From: Planctomycetota bacterium
Lineage (GTDB): Bacteria > Planctomycetota > Planctomycetia > Pirellulales > Pirellulaceae
DNA length: 36,824 nucleotides
Reading direction: 5' to 3'
Assembly (NCBI GenBank): GCA_026692885.1
Contig: JAPLNJ010001192.1
Coordinates: 1 to 36,824, forward strand
Each line of letters starts with the position of its first letter. Within the stretch, counting starts at the first letter, position 1. The notes beneath the pieces are model-generated. The model ran no database searches and had not been told where the DNA came from. It worked only from the letters and a program-made list of their open reading frames with translations. Position numbers and translations under genes: made by a program. This document shows positions 1-8,949 of this stretch, one piece after another.

Positions 1-229
1 TTGCGTTTCGGGAAGCGAGGCGCAAGGTTTATCACTGACTCTAACATCGCGGAATTATTCTTCTTTGCCCACACCTCCGTCCCTGCCTGGACTGACGCGA
101 TTGGCGGACCGAACCGTGCTCAGACTGGCTAGAGTATGCCATCTATGGGGGTAATCTGTTATGGTATGTGAAATCGTAACTCCCTTTCCCATGGTGCATA
201 TCCGACGGTCCAACCGAATTTCGGAACAA
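1..229. other. No gene recognised
   Basis: I see no ORF with convincing composition, no tRNA-like structure and no clear promoter in this stretch. It precedes the palindromic repeat at 230-530. It could hold the end of a gene lying to the left, but nothing in it is recognisable. Confidence 0.4.
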
Positions 230-530
230 TAGGGGCAAGCCCGGATGGCACGAGGTTAAGCGTAACCTCAGATCCCCACTGGGCTTGCCCCAGTGGACAA
301 GAGGTTTGAAAACCAAGGCCGCGTACCGCGACCACACCCCATCCCCTTCGCCGCATTCACCGCCGCCGCAGGCGGCGGTGAATGCGGCGAAGGGGAATAA
401 AGGTGGTGGTGGCCGCTGTTAGTGACCAAACCCTTTTTCCACTGGGGCAAGCCCAGTGGGGAAAGTGGCGGAATAACAACGACTTATGCTTAATCTCGTA
501 CCATTCGGGGCAAGCCCGGATGGGGGCGGA
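230..530. repeat. Large imperfect palindromic repeat with a perfect 26-bp central stem
   Basis: The centre is a perfect inverted repeat, arms 342-367 and 371-396, separated only by the loop GCA. Homology between the arms continues outward on both sides in a diverged form. Each half carries CCACTGGGGCAAGCCCAGTG, itself a palindrome (283-302 and 439-458), and a copy of GGGGCAAGCCCGGATGG (232-248 and 507-523), the latter pair in direct orientation. The whole is an inverted duplication of about 150 bp centred near 369. It lies upstream of glgX and has no coding capacity of its own. It resembles REP/MITE-like palindromes; no transposase is visible nearby. Confidence 0.8.
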
Positions 531-686
531 ACGAAAACAGGACCATCCGTTTGACACCCGACTCCCCAATTTTGCGCGGCCCATCTCCGGCCCTTCTTCC
601 CCGAGTACAGGGGCGACGGGTGAAAACCGGGCCGACGCCGTCCGTCGGATTCTTGGTGGCGGCCACAGGCCGCGTGAGGCTGTGAC

Positions 687-2822
687 ATGGGAAATTGGCA
701 GCAAGAGACTTCGCCCGCTCTCGGCATCCTGCCGGGAAAGAGTTATCCTCTGGGCGCAACCGTCGAGCCGGACGGCATCAACTTCAGCGTCTTTTCCAAG
801 GGTTGCGAGGCCGTCAAACTATTGTTGTTTGATCACGTCGACGACAAGGTCCCCGCCCGTGTCGTGGCGTTGGATGAACGCCAGCACCGGACGTATCACT
901 ATTGGCACGTCTTTGTCCGCGGTCTGCAGGCGGGACAACTCTACGGCTATCGCGTGGCCGGACCGTGGGATCCTAAGCAGGGGTTCCGCTTTGATCGCGA
1001 CAAACTCCTGCTCGATCCGTACGCGCGATGCGTGGCCGTACCCGGCAACTACAACCGCTTGGCGGCGGGCTTGCCGGGAGACAATATGGCCACGGCCATG
1101 AAGAACGTCGTGGTGGACTCGAGTTCCTACGACTGGGAAGGCGATGTGCCGCTGAAACATCCGTTCGTGCGGTCGATCATCTACGAAATGCACGTGCGAG
1201 GGTTTACGCGGCACCCCAATTCCGGTGTCGCTCCGGAGAAACGGGGGACCTACGCGGGCCTGATCGAAAAGATCCCGTACCTCCAAGATCTGGGCGTCAC
1301 CGCCGTGGAATTGCTGCCGGTCTATCAGTTCGATGCGCAGGACTGCCCGCCTGGGCGGGTCAACTATTGGGGCTATGCGCCGGTGTCGTTCTTCGCGCCG
1401 CACCGAGCCTACAGTTCACGCCAGGAAACGCTCGGCCCCGTGGACGAGTTCCGCGATATGGTCAAGGCTCTGCATCAGGCGGGGATCGAGGTGATTCTGG
1501 ACGTGGTCTACAACCACACGGCCGAAGGCAACCACACGGGGCCGACGCTCAGTCTGCGCGGCTTGGCGAATAACGTCTACTATATCCTCGACAGCGACAA
1601 GTCCCGCTACGTCAACTATACCGGCACGGGCAATACGCTGAACGCCAATCAACCGATCGTCCGGCGGCTGATTCTGGACAGTCTCCGCTATTGGGTGGAA
1701 GACATGCACGTGGACGGCTTCCGCTTTGATCTCGCGTCGATTCTATCCCGCGACGAGAAAGGGCGGCCACTGGAGAATCCGCCGGTGCTGTGGGACATCG
1801 AGTCCGATCCGGTGTTGGCCCACAGCAAGCTGATTGCCGAAGCCTGGGATGCGGCCGGCTTGTACCAGGTCGGCACCTTCATCGGCGACAGCTGGAAGGA
1901 ATGGAACGGGAAGTTCCGCGACGACATCCGCGGTTTTCTCCGGGGCGACCGGGGCACCGTGGTCCATTTGCCGGCTCGGCTGCTGGCCAGCCCGGACCTG
2001 TACGGGCATGAGGAACGCGAACCGGAGCAGAGCATCGACTTCGTGACCTGTCACGACGGCTTCACCTTGAACGACCTGGTCTCGTACAACGTCAAACACA
2101 ATGAAGCCAACGGGGAAGCAAACCGCGATGGCTACGACAACAATCTGAGCTGGAATTGCGGCGTGGAAGGTCCCACGGACGATCCCGATATCGAGCGGCT
2201 CCGCAATCGACAGGTGAAGAACTTCCTGGCCATCAATTTCCTCGGGCTAGGCGTGCCGATGCTGCTGATGGGCGACGAGGTGCGTCGCACCCAAGGCGGC
2301 AACAACAACGCCTATTGCCAGGACAACGAGAGCTGTTGGTTCGACTGGTCGCTACGGGAGCAGCACGGGGACATCCTGCGTTTCGTGAAACAGTTGATCG
2401 TGGGCCGTTTGCGGCGCGAGTTGGCCACGGACGATCACTTCATGACCCTCAACGAACTGTTGCGCCAATCGCGCATCCAGTGGCATGGGGTCCACCTGAT
2501 GCAGCCCGACTGGGGCGAGGACAGCCACGCGCTGGCCGTGACCACCTGGAGTCTGCGCGGGCACCTGATGTTTCACGTCATGTTCAACGCCTATTGGGAG
2601 GCGTTGCAGTTCCAACTGCCGCCCGTCGCCGAAGGTCCGGAGCGCCGTTGGCGACGCTGGTTGGATACGTTTCTGGAATCCCCCCAGGACATTTGTTCGG
2701 AGACCCGTGCTCCGGTCATTGCCGACCTCACGTACCTCGTGCAGCCGCGTTCGGTGGTCGCGCTGTGGGCTCTGGTAGCCGAGGAAGCGGGGGCCGGCAA
2801 CGGTGCGTCGCGCTCCAAATAG
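687..2822 (+). CDS. glgX: Glycogen debranching enzyme GlgX (isoamylase type, GH13)
   Basis: This 711-residue cytoplasmic enzyme hydrolyses alpha-1,6 branches of glycogen or limit dextrin. The length is normal for GlgX/TreX. The N-terminal CBM48/isoamylase-N domain includes G-x-N-F-S-V-F-S near residues 29-36. The GH13 barrel follows, with region I DVVYNHTAEGNHTGP, region II DGFRFD with nucleophile D348, region III IAEAWD with acid E385, and region IV VTCHDGFTL with the stabilising D457. The block NGEANRDGYDNNLSWNCG and the late GDE-RTQGGNNNAYCQD block are typical of GlgX. Start ATG 687 is preceded by GAGG seven bases upstream. It stands alone, with no other glg gene beside it, so an operon role cannot be inferred. 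No key residue is missing. Confidence 0.96.
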   Translation: MGNWQQETSPALGILPGKSYPLGATVEPDGINFSVFSKGCEAVKLLLFDHVDDKVPARVVALDERQHRTYHYWHVFVRGLQAGQLYGYRVAGPWDPKQGFRFDRDKLLLDPYARCVAVPGNYNRLAAGLPGDNMATAMKNVVVDSSSYDWEGDVPLKHPFVRSIIYEMHVRGFTRHPNSGVAPEKRGTYAGLIEKIPYLQDLGVTAVELLPVYQFDAQDCPPGRVNYWGYAPVSFFAPHRAYSSRQETLGPVDEFRDMVKALHQAGIEVILDVVYNHTAEGNHTGPTLSLRGLANNVYYILDSDKSRYVNYTGTGNTLNANQPIVRRLILDSLRYWVEDMHVDGFRFDLASILSRDEKGRPLENPPVLWDIESDPVLAHSKLIAEAWDAAGLYQVGTFIGDSWKEWNGKFRDDIRGFLRGDRGTVVHLPARLLASPDLYGHEEREPEQSIDFVTCHDGFTLNDLVSYNVKHNEANGEANRDGYDNNLSWNCGVEGPTDDPDIERLRNRQVKNFLAINFLGLGVPMLLMGDEVRRTQGGNNNAYCQDNESCWFDWSLREQHGDILRFVKQLIVGRLRRELATDDHFMTLNELLRQSRIQWHGVHLMQPDWGEDSHALAVTTWSLRGHLMFHVMFNAYWEALQFQLPPVAEGPERRWRRWLDTFLESPQDICSETRAPVIADLTYLVQPRSVVALWALVAEEAGAGNGASRSK

Positions 2823-2888
2823 TGGGGTGGCATCACGCCGGGGCGGAATACCTGCCGCACGCGGCACTTGACGCTCCCGGCGATCGAG

Positions 2889-3006
2889 CTAATACATCTC
2901 GATCATCTGCTCACCGCCGTGGTCGGGGTTGCCCAAGAGACGTTGGCCAACAGGGTCCAACCCTGCGACCACGTGGTCGGCCGAGGAGAACAACGTCTTC
3001 AGCAGG
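2889..3006 (-). pseudogene. Possible C-terminal remnant of an unidentified gene
   Basis: On the minus strand one frame reads LLKTLFSSADHVVAGLDP followed by VGQRLLGNPDHGGEQMIEMY and a TAG stop at 2889. Its composition looks protein-like, unlike the Arg/Pro-rich alternative frames. It begins at the edge of the palindromic repeat at 3009-3065, which also cuts the HdeD-like gene, so it may be a gene tail left on the far side of the insertion. I do not recognise the family, and it is not the missing end of HdeD. Confidence 0.25.
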
Positions 3007-3579
3007 CTAGGGCGAAGCTCCTGCCGAGCCGGTTTTGTCACACGGCTCGGCGGGAGCCTCGCCCTCCCGGCTTGGAGGGGCCTTACCGTCTTCCACCGCG
3101 ATCAGCAGTCCGATGACCCAACCACTGGAGGCCGGCCAACGGGCCAGGATCAGGCCACCCAACAACAGCGAAATCACGCCACTGGCCAAGATGGCCTTCC
3201 AGTTCCTCACGCCGCGAATCGCCCACCCCAACGCCATCCGCGACATGCCCGTCGAGAGGATCGACAGGCCCAGCACCAGCGTCAGCACCAGCGACGCGTC
3301 CAGCGGTCGGAGGACCAGATACCCGCCGGCGATCAAGTACAGGACGCCGAGCGCCACCTGCAGCAGGAACCCGCTCCAGCGTCGGGCGGCCAACGCATGG
3401 GCCACCTCGCAACCGCCGCCCACCAACATCAGGCTGCCGTAGACCATGACGCCAGTCAGCGTGAGCGCAAAGCTCAGGCCCAGGGCCACCAACCCCAGCA
3501 CGACCAGGCCGCTGCCCAGCGCCAGAAACCAGCCCCAGTTCTTTTCCAGCACTTGGAAATCAACCGATCGCAACGCCAT
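3007..3579 (-). CDS. HdeD-family (DUF308) membrane protein, C-terminus replaced by a repeat
   Basis: This 190-residue inner-membrane protein has the HdeD pattern of paired hydrophobic helices: about residues 15-38, 42-62, 70-90, 95-118, 128-147, and the beginning of a sixth at 153-162 (SSGWVIGLLIAV). Known HdeD members finish helix six and end in a short basic tail. Here the sequence switches after IAVED to GKAPPSREGEAPAEP and GSAGASP, encoded by the palindromic repeat, and stops at its outer edge. The sixth helix is therefore truncated and folding may be affected. ATG 3579 is preceded by GGAGAG. HdeD is linked to acid resistance in E. coli; the role in other bacteria is unclear. It may be a decayed gene. 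Confidence 0.8.
   Translation of the reverse strand: MALRSVDFQVLEKNWGWFLALGSGLVVLGLVALGLSFALTLTGVMVYGSLMLVGGGCEVAHALAARRWSGFLLQVALGVLYLIAGGYLVLRPLDASLVLTLVLGLSILSTGMSRMALGWAIRGVRNWKAILASGVISLLLGGLILARWPASSGWVIGLLIAVEDGKAPPSREGEAPAEPCDKTGSAGASP
3009..3065. repeat. Palindromic repeat (SREGEAPAEP type)
   Basis: Arms 3009-3031 and 3043-3065 pair over 23 bp with two mismatches and an 11-nt loop. The right arm reads GGCTCGGCGGGAGCCTCGCC. Translated on the minus strand it yields REGEAPAEP...GSAGASP, a peptide I associate with dispersed planctomycete repeats. The preceding GKAPPS codons suggest that the element extends to about 3090. It forms the 3' end of the HdeD-like gene. Confidence 0.85.
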
Positions 3580-4161
3580 GACAGCACTCTCCGGTGTGTT
3601 TGGATAAGCATTTCCCGAACAACCGTTTTGTAAACCGTCCTGAGCAGATTGGCAATCGGCCCTATCCTCTACCCCGGCAACAGTGGACTGGGGCTTCGCT
3701 TAGGCTCAGCCACCAGCCACCCTGCTGCTAGCGCCAAACGGTCTTTTGGCCCCTGCGCGTAAAGCATGAGGCTTAACGGTTCAGCAGAGACGGGGCGTAA
3801 GACAAGGGGTCAGACGTACAGATTTCAGTTTTCGCGGTCGTGTGCCCAAGCCTAGGGAAAGCCTTTTGCCCGCGAAAACTGAATTCTGTACGTCTGACCC
3901 CAGCCACCGGTCCGTCTCTGCGAAACCGTAAAACCCCATGCTTGACACCGACAACCCCGAACACCGTTTGGTGCTAGCACCAAACGGTCTCTTGGCTGAT
4001 GGGTGTTCACTTTGAGATTCGATATTTATGCTTCCGTGGCCTGGATGGCAATCACGGAGGCAAGGTTGTGGCCAGCCGTTGTTTGTATTTCCTTCCCGCC
4101 TGTTGTATGCACCGCCTGCGGATCGGACAATAACGCGAGTTTCACAGGAGGACAACGTACC
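3580..4161. other. Intergenic region, repeat-dominated
   Basis: This region separates the divergent HdeD-like and glycosidase genes. Apart from the nested repeat at 3727-3996 it holds the ribosome-binding site CAGGAGG (4145-4151) for the gene starting at 4162. An open frame continues upstream to 4003, but its translation is low-quality and it has no ribosome-binding site. I see no convincing sigma-70 promoter. Confidence 0.5.
3727..3996. repeat. Nested inverted-repeat element bounded by near-direct repeats
   Basis: The inner palindrome has arms 3806-3837 and 3870-3901 (32 bp, one mismatch, start GGGGTCAGACGTACAG) around a 32-nt spacer. A second, diverged inverted pair lies outside it: 3758-3792 against 3909-3943, sharing GCAGAGACGG and AAGCATG. 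The outermost sequences are direct copies of the motif GCTAGCNCCAAACGGTCTYT at 3727 and 3973. The right copy belongs to a perfect 26-bp palindrome at 3963-3988. The layering suggests one palindromic element inserted into an older one. No ORF of its own. Confidence 0.8.
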
Positions 4162-7100
4162 ATGACCTTGGGTCGAAGACTGTTACTATGCGTCACCGTC
4201 GTACTGGCTGCAGCTTGGGGAGCCAGCGCGGACACGCAGTGCTGCCGGGCGGATGACAAGAGGCCGCACGCCTTGCAGGGCTACGGGCGGGTGAGTCTGG
4301 ACGTGCCCGACACCGGCGAGGACCCGGCCGTTTTCCGGTGTGAAGACGACACGGCGGCGGATCGGCTGTTGAGCAAGTTGCTGGCCGACTTTGCGTGGGA
4401 CCCGCTGACCGGCCCCCAGCCACAACTGCTGACCGACGGCGTCTCCGCTTGGAAGGTCGAACCGCACGGGTTCCTGTTGTTCGCCCGGCAGGGGTCGAAG
4501 ATTCTCGCACTGAGTGGCGAATCGCCCGATGACCTTGATCGCCACAGGACCCGTTTGGGGCTCGATCTGCCGCGAGCCCAGTTCCAGGCCCAGCGACGCC
4601 ATCCCCTGTCCTTGGACTTCTTCGATCTGCGCGCGGTGAGCATGTACTACTTGCCGCTGAACGTGCTCGACCTGGCCAAGGGACTGCAGCGCTACGACGC
4701 GGGGCCGCTGAGGCAAACCAGCAACTTCTGGCGCGCGTCGGGGTATGGACACAGTTTCTTCGGCCCGTACTTCGGTCTGGATGAGCTGGCCGACGGGGCT
4801 GAGCATTTCTTCCCGCATCAGTGGATGGTCCGGCAGGCGGTGGCCGACGACGTCGTGGTGATGAGCCACTTGGGCCAGTACGCCGCGCCGTGGTGGATGC
4901 GCAACCGCTTCCCCCGCGACATCGTCCAATGGGATCCCGCTGCGATCAGCGGCTGGAATGGGCTGGCGGCGATGGCCGGCACGCATCTGAGTCAACACGC
5001 TTCGAATGAGGCTTACGCCTATCCTCAGCGCTTCGCCCGGCAAGCCCTGGCATCGCTCCAGACAGCGGCCGGCGAGCACCTCGGCTGTATCCGCGAAGTG
5101 GCCGGTGGCCACCCTGGGGATGAGTTGGCCCTGCACCACGCCAGCACGGAGCTGATGGATTACGACGAGGCGGGCCAAACGGCCTTCCGCCGCTGGCTGC
5201 AAGAATCGCGAGGACTGGATCTCGCGTCGCTGGGACGCCGATGGTTCAACGACGCGAGTCGATACCGGTCGTGGGACGAGGTGACGTTGCCATCGCACTG
5301 CGAGTTCTTCGGCCGCTTCGGCGACGGCAGCCTGGACCTGCTGACCGAGTGGTCGTGGCGGCCCGACGCCCCGCAGGCGGAAGCGGAGGGCTGGGCCCGG
5401 CCCGACTACCGCGAAGACGAGGCCTGGACGCCCACCGAATTGGCCCCGTCGATGAAACAGTTGTTCCTGTTCGGCTCGAAGAGCGACGCGCAGTTGCGGC
5501 AGGGGAAGAGCACCGTGGCGTGGTTTCGCAAGGAGTTTGATCCCTCCGCGTGGCTGGCCCAGCAACCGGGCGGCGAAGTCTACGTCGTCGCGCAGGTCGG
5601 CGACCGGAAGAACGAGCCGGTCGAGGTGTTCCTCAACGGCAATTACCTGGGAGAAATCCGGCCACGGTCCGTGCAAACCGGGCCGGTGGCCTTCCGCGCG
5701 ACGGGGTTGGTGAGTCCCGGCCGGAACGTCCTCTGCCTGAAAGTGAAACACGGCATTATCCGCGGGCCCGTGTTTCTCACCCGGCACGAGCCGCGGCGCT
5801 ATCCGTATTTGGGCCCACAGCAAAACGCGCGCTGGGTTGATCTCCGCGACTGGACGGCCGAGAAACTTGTCCTGGGATGGAAACGGGGTGCAGGCACAGC
5901 GCGCCAAGCCGCGCCGGAAGTGCCGTTCCTGTTCTGCCCCGGCAGCAGTCTAGCGCTGTCGGATCAGTTCCTGGGGTTGAAGCGGGATTTGGGAATCCAG
6001 GCGATCCATTTCACGGGCGGCGGCTCCTCCTACATGCCGTGGTGGCCCGGACTCGGCTACGTCTGGGGCGCGTACGGCACCTCGGAGGAAGGCGGCACGA
6101 TCACGGATCCCCGCGCGCTGGACAACGAGTTGGCGTGGATGCTGCTCAACGGGCAGGGACATCACAACTTCTACTACTCCGCAATCGATTACATGCGAGT
6201 CGAAGAACAGACTGGCTGGTTCTCCCGTAATCGCCGGCTGTTGGAGTTGATCGGCAAGGCGAGCTGGAGTCGGCCCGCAGTAGCCGTCTTCCGTTCGGCG
6301 CGCAGTGAACTCTACTTTCCCGACAGTGAATCCTTCAACGGAAGTGACCTGGGCCGCGGAGCCCTGCAGGCAGCCCATTACGCCAACGTGTACGTTACCG
6401 AAGCGGAGATTCGCGCGGGCTTGGTCCGCGATTATCCGGTCGTCATCGACGCCGGTAACACGGTGATCGACGATGCCACGCTCGGCGCCCTGGGCGACTA
6501 CGTCCGCGCCGGCGGAACGTTGGTGGCCGTCGAGAATACGGGCCGGCAGACCCTGTTGGAGTCGGACACCTGGCCGATCTCGCGTCTGACGGGAATGCGC
6601 GTCCTGGGCACGAGGCAGAATACGCGGCTCGTGATCCCCGCCGATTCCAAGCACTGGCCGCAGCTGGCCGGCGCGGCGTTCCAAGGCGACGGCGTGGCGC
6701 TGGCAGCGGCGGAGGATGCGGGCCACGAACGAGCGCCCGAGATCCTCGCCTGTTGGAGCGATGGCACCGCGGCGGCCGCGCTCCGCCACCTGGGGCGGGG
6801 CCGCGTCGTAGTGCTCGGATCGTCGTTCTGGCGGAGCAGCACGGATCGCACGGGCGACGGTCGGCAGCTCGAGCACAGCCTGCCAAGCACGTTGCTGTCC
6901 GATCTCTTGACCGACCTCGGTGTCCAGCGCCAGGTCGACGCCAGCAGCGAGGACCTCTGGGTCCGGCGGCTGGTCACCAAGAATGGCCTGCAAGACTGGG
7001 TCGTCGCCTTCAACGCCGGGCGCGGCACGGTGGAAGACGTAAAAGTTCGCATGCCGTGGACCCAACGCCCGTCGCGAGTCGTCGATGTTGTGTCGGGAAA

Positions 7101-8868
7101 GGCGGTCGAGTTCCAGTGGGAGAGCGGCGAGATTCGGATCCCGGGTCTGACGCTCCCCCGCAGCGCGGTCCGCGTGCTGGCCGTGGACCATCCCCAGCCG
7201 TTGGCGGCTGTGGCGCATTGGTTCTCGGAGAAATGCCGCTACGAAGAGCGGGCACCGGACATCAAGCCCACGCCACACGCCGCCCCCCCGCCTGCCACGG
7301 CAATCGCGTTTCGCGAGTTTCAATTCCGCATGGGAGACAGCGATGCCCGGCAGAATCTCGCCTGGCTCGACGAGCCGACCGATCGCGCGCCGTGGCAGTC
7401 GCAGGGCTATGGTTTCTGGGACGAGCAAGGCCAGTCGGCCCACGGCGTCGGGCTCTATCGTAAGACGTTCCGGCAGCCCGACGCCTGGCGCGGACGTCGC
7501 GTGCTGTTGGCGTGCATGTCGTTCGACTACCCCGTCTTCCTCGAACGGGCAGACTTCTACATCAACGGACACGCGGCGGGGCAGTACCGCAGCCATGGCT
7601 GGACCAATTTCGACGTCCTGGATATCACCCCGCATCTGTTGCCCGGGGAGAATCGCCTCGCCGTGCGGGTGGAAGCCGAGCAGGTGCGGGGCGGCTACCT
7701 GGGCCAACTGGTCATCTATCCGCTGGAGAATCTGGAGAACGCCCGCGACCTGCGCGAAGGTTGGCGGCTGTATGAGGACAACCGGCATTTTCAGTCGGCG
7801 ACGCTCCCGCTGAAGGCCGTCGGCCGCCACCTAGAAACCGACGTCGCCTTGCCTGCCGATTGGCAAGGCAAAGATGTGTACCTGGAGTTCGAGGTCGCCG
7901 ACCGTTGGGTTGGCATCGTCGTGATCAACGGCCGCGTGATTGCTTATAACCAGTCGCTGCATCCGTATCCGAATATCATGCAAGTGAATCTGTATCCGTG
8001 GGCGAAGCCCGGGGAAGTCAATCGTCTTGAGCTCTGGCCGCGAACCCCAGAAGACACGTCCTCGCTGAACATGGTGGTCCATCGCGTGCGAATCGGCATG
8101 GTCGGCGACCGCCAGCAAAGTAGGTTGGGACTCCGTCCCGACCGGGTTGGGACTCCGTCCCAACCTACTCCTGTTGTGCGCGGGTCTCCAGAATCCGGGA
8201 GCCCCGCGCCGAGCAAAGGATCTGCGCCGAGCGCGACACCAGAGCCACCGCTCAAGTCGAGCCCACGCTTCCTGAATGGTGGCTTCGAGCAGTGGTTGCC
8301 GCTGTCGCCGGAGCGGCAACGGGAAGCGATGGTAAAGAACGTCGTCCTCTCGGCCGAGCACCTCGCCCCTGAGGGCTGGAGCCTCGGCCGCGAACTTGGC
8401 GGACAGAAGAACTTGACCGGAAAGATCACGCCCGACACTGCCGTCAAGCATTCCGGGCAATCCGCAGCCCGCCTGGAAAACGCTGATCCGCGCGACATCA
8501 CCGTGTTACAGTATTCCACCGAGGGCAGCGAGGCCCGTGGCGAACCGACGATTCTTCCCAATCGCCGCTATGCGGTCCGCTGGTGGGTCAAAGGCGAGCG
8601 GGTCGAGAATGGTGACGCCGGCCCGATCCTCATGCTGAACGTCGTCAGCACCAACCAGGGCCAGACGTACCGGACCTTCTCCAGTGAGATCTCGCCGCTG
8701 CCGCAAGGGACTTTTGACTGGCAACAACGCCGCTTGACGTTTCTCACCGATGCCTACGCACGGTCGGCCGCGTTCAGTTTCCAACTGCGCTGGGCGACTG
8801 GCATCATCTGGTACGACGACGTGGAACTCGAAGACCTCGGGCCGGTCGTGCCCGTGGATACGTATTAG
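4162..8868 (+). CDS. Secreted multidomain glycoside hydrolase-like protein (GH42/GH2-like modules)
   Basis: The protein is about 1568 residues, starting at ATG 4162, where AGGAGG sits ten bases upstream and a signal peptide follows (MTLGRRLLLCVTVVLAAAWG, cut after ASA). The first 450 residues look like a beta-galactosidase-type barrel, including FRRWLQESRGLDLASLGRRW followed by YRSWDEVTLP, a GH42-style signature. Next come a jelly-roll (near 470-600), a GATase/trimerisation-like segment with DYVRAGGTLVAVENTG (near 730-850), two more GH2-like sugar-binding jelly-rolls (about 1080-1300), a Pro/Ser linker, and a C-terminal CBM4/9-like module opening NGGFEQW (about 1369-1568). The linker begins with repeat-encoded residues 1320-1336. 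The substrate is unknown; a plant or algal polysaccharide is an inference. Catalytic glutamates were not assigned. Confidence 0.75.
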   Translation: MTLGRRLLLCVTVVLAAAWGASADTQCCRADDKRPHALQGYGRVSLDVPDTGEDPAVFRCEDDTAADRLLSKLLADFAWDPLTGPQPQLLTDGVSAWKVEPHGFLLFARQGSKILALSGESPDDLDRHRTRLGLDLPRAQFQAQRRHPLSLDFFDLRAVSMYYLPLNVLDLAKGLQRYDAGPLRQTSNFWRASGYGHSFFGPYFGLDELADGAEHFFPHQWMVRQAVADDVVVMSHLGQYAAPWWMRNRFPRDIVQWDPAAISGWNGLAAMAGTHLSQHASNEAYAYPQRFARQALASLQTAAGEHLGCIREVAGGHPGDELALHHASTELMDYDEAGQTAFRRWLQESRGLDLASLGRRWFNDASRYRSWDEVTLPSHCEFFGRFGDGSLDLLTEWSWRPDAPQAEAEGWARPDYREDEAWTPTELAPSMKQLFLFGSKSDAQLRQGKSTVAWFRKEFDPSAWLAQQPGGEVYVVAQVGDRKNEPVEVFLNGNYLGEIRPRSVQTGPVAFRATGLVSPGRNVLCLKVKHGIIRGPVFLTRHEPRRYPYLGPQQNARWVDLRDWTAEKLVLGWKRGAGTARQAAPEVPFLFCPGSSLALSDQFLGLKRDLGIQAIHFTGGGSSYMPWWPGLGYVWGAYGTSEEGGTITDPRALDNELAWMLLNGQGHHNFYYSAIDYMRVEEQTGWFSRNRRLLELIGKASWSRPAVAVFRSARSELYFPDSESFNGSDLGRGALQAAHYANVYVTEAEIRAGLVRDYPVVIDAGNTVIDDATLGALGDYVRAGGTLVAVENTGRQTLLESDTWPISRLTGMRVLGTRQNTRLVIPADSKHWPQLAGAAFQGDGVALAAAEDAGHERAPEILACWSDGTAAAALRHLGRGRVVVLGSSFWRSSTDRTGDGRQLEHSLPSTLLSDLLTDLGVQRQVDASSEDLWVRRLVTKNGLQDWVVAFNAGRGTVEDVKVRMPWTQRPSRVVDVVSGKAVEFQWESGEIRIPGLTLPRSAVRVLAVDHPQPLAAVAHWFSEKCRYEERAPDIKPTPHAAPPPATAIAFREFQFRMGDSDARQNLAWLDEPTDRAPWQSQGYGFWDEQGQSAHGVGLYRKTFRQPDAWRGRRVLLACMSFDYPVFLERADFYINGHAAGQYRSHGWTNFDVLDITPHLLPGENRLAVRVEAEQVRGGYLGQLVIYPLENLENARDLREGWRLYEDNRHFQSATLPLKAVGRHLETDVALPADWQGKDVYLEFEVADRWVGIVVINGRVIAYNQSLHPYPNIMQVNLYPWAKPGEVNRLELWPRTPEDTSSLNMVVHRVRIGMVGDRQQSRLGLRPDRVGTPSQPTPVVRGSPESGSPAPSKGSAPSATPEPPLKSSPRFLNGGFEQWLPLSPERQREAMVKNVVLSAEHLAPEGWSLGRELGGQKNLTGKITPDTAVKHSGQSAARLENADPRDITVLQYSTEGSEARGEPTILPNRRYAVRWWVKGERVENGDAGPILMLNVVSTNQGQTYRTFSSEISPLPQGTFDWQQRRLTFLTDAYARSAAFSFQLRWATGIIWYDDVELEDLGPVVPVDTY
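8119..8169. repeat. Palindromic repeat inside a coding region
   Basis: Arms AGTAGGTTGGGAC (8119-8131) and GTCCCAACCTACT (8157-8169) are perfect complements, with an internal direct duplication of GGTTGGGACTCCGTCCC. It is read in frame as SRLGLRPDRVGTPSQPT within the glycosidase gene starting at 4162, at the boundary between the jelly-roll and the Pro-rich linker. It is the same family as 8901-8949. Confidence 0.85.
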
Positions 8869-8900
8869 GTCGGAGCATAGACATGCGAACGTTCTTGAGA

Positions 8901-8949
8901 GTAGGTTGGGACTCTGTCCCGACCCGGTCGGGACAGAGTCCCAACATAG
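8901..8949. repeat. Palindromic repeat, second copy of the GTAGGTTGGGACT family
   Basis: Arms 8901-8924 and 8926-8949 pair with two mismatches and a one-base centre. It lies 32 bases after the stop of the large glycosidase-like gene and directly abuts the radical-SAM remnant on the minus strand. Confidence 0.85.

Noticed and set aside
4003..4161. Earlier start for the giant glycosidase gene
   Set aside because: The extension is unconvincing, lacks a ribosome-binding site and would place the signal peptide internally.
4186..7830. Long minus-strand open frames opposite the giant glycosidase gene
   Set aside because: High-GC antisense artefacts without recognisable domains or ribosome-binding sites.
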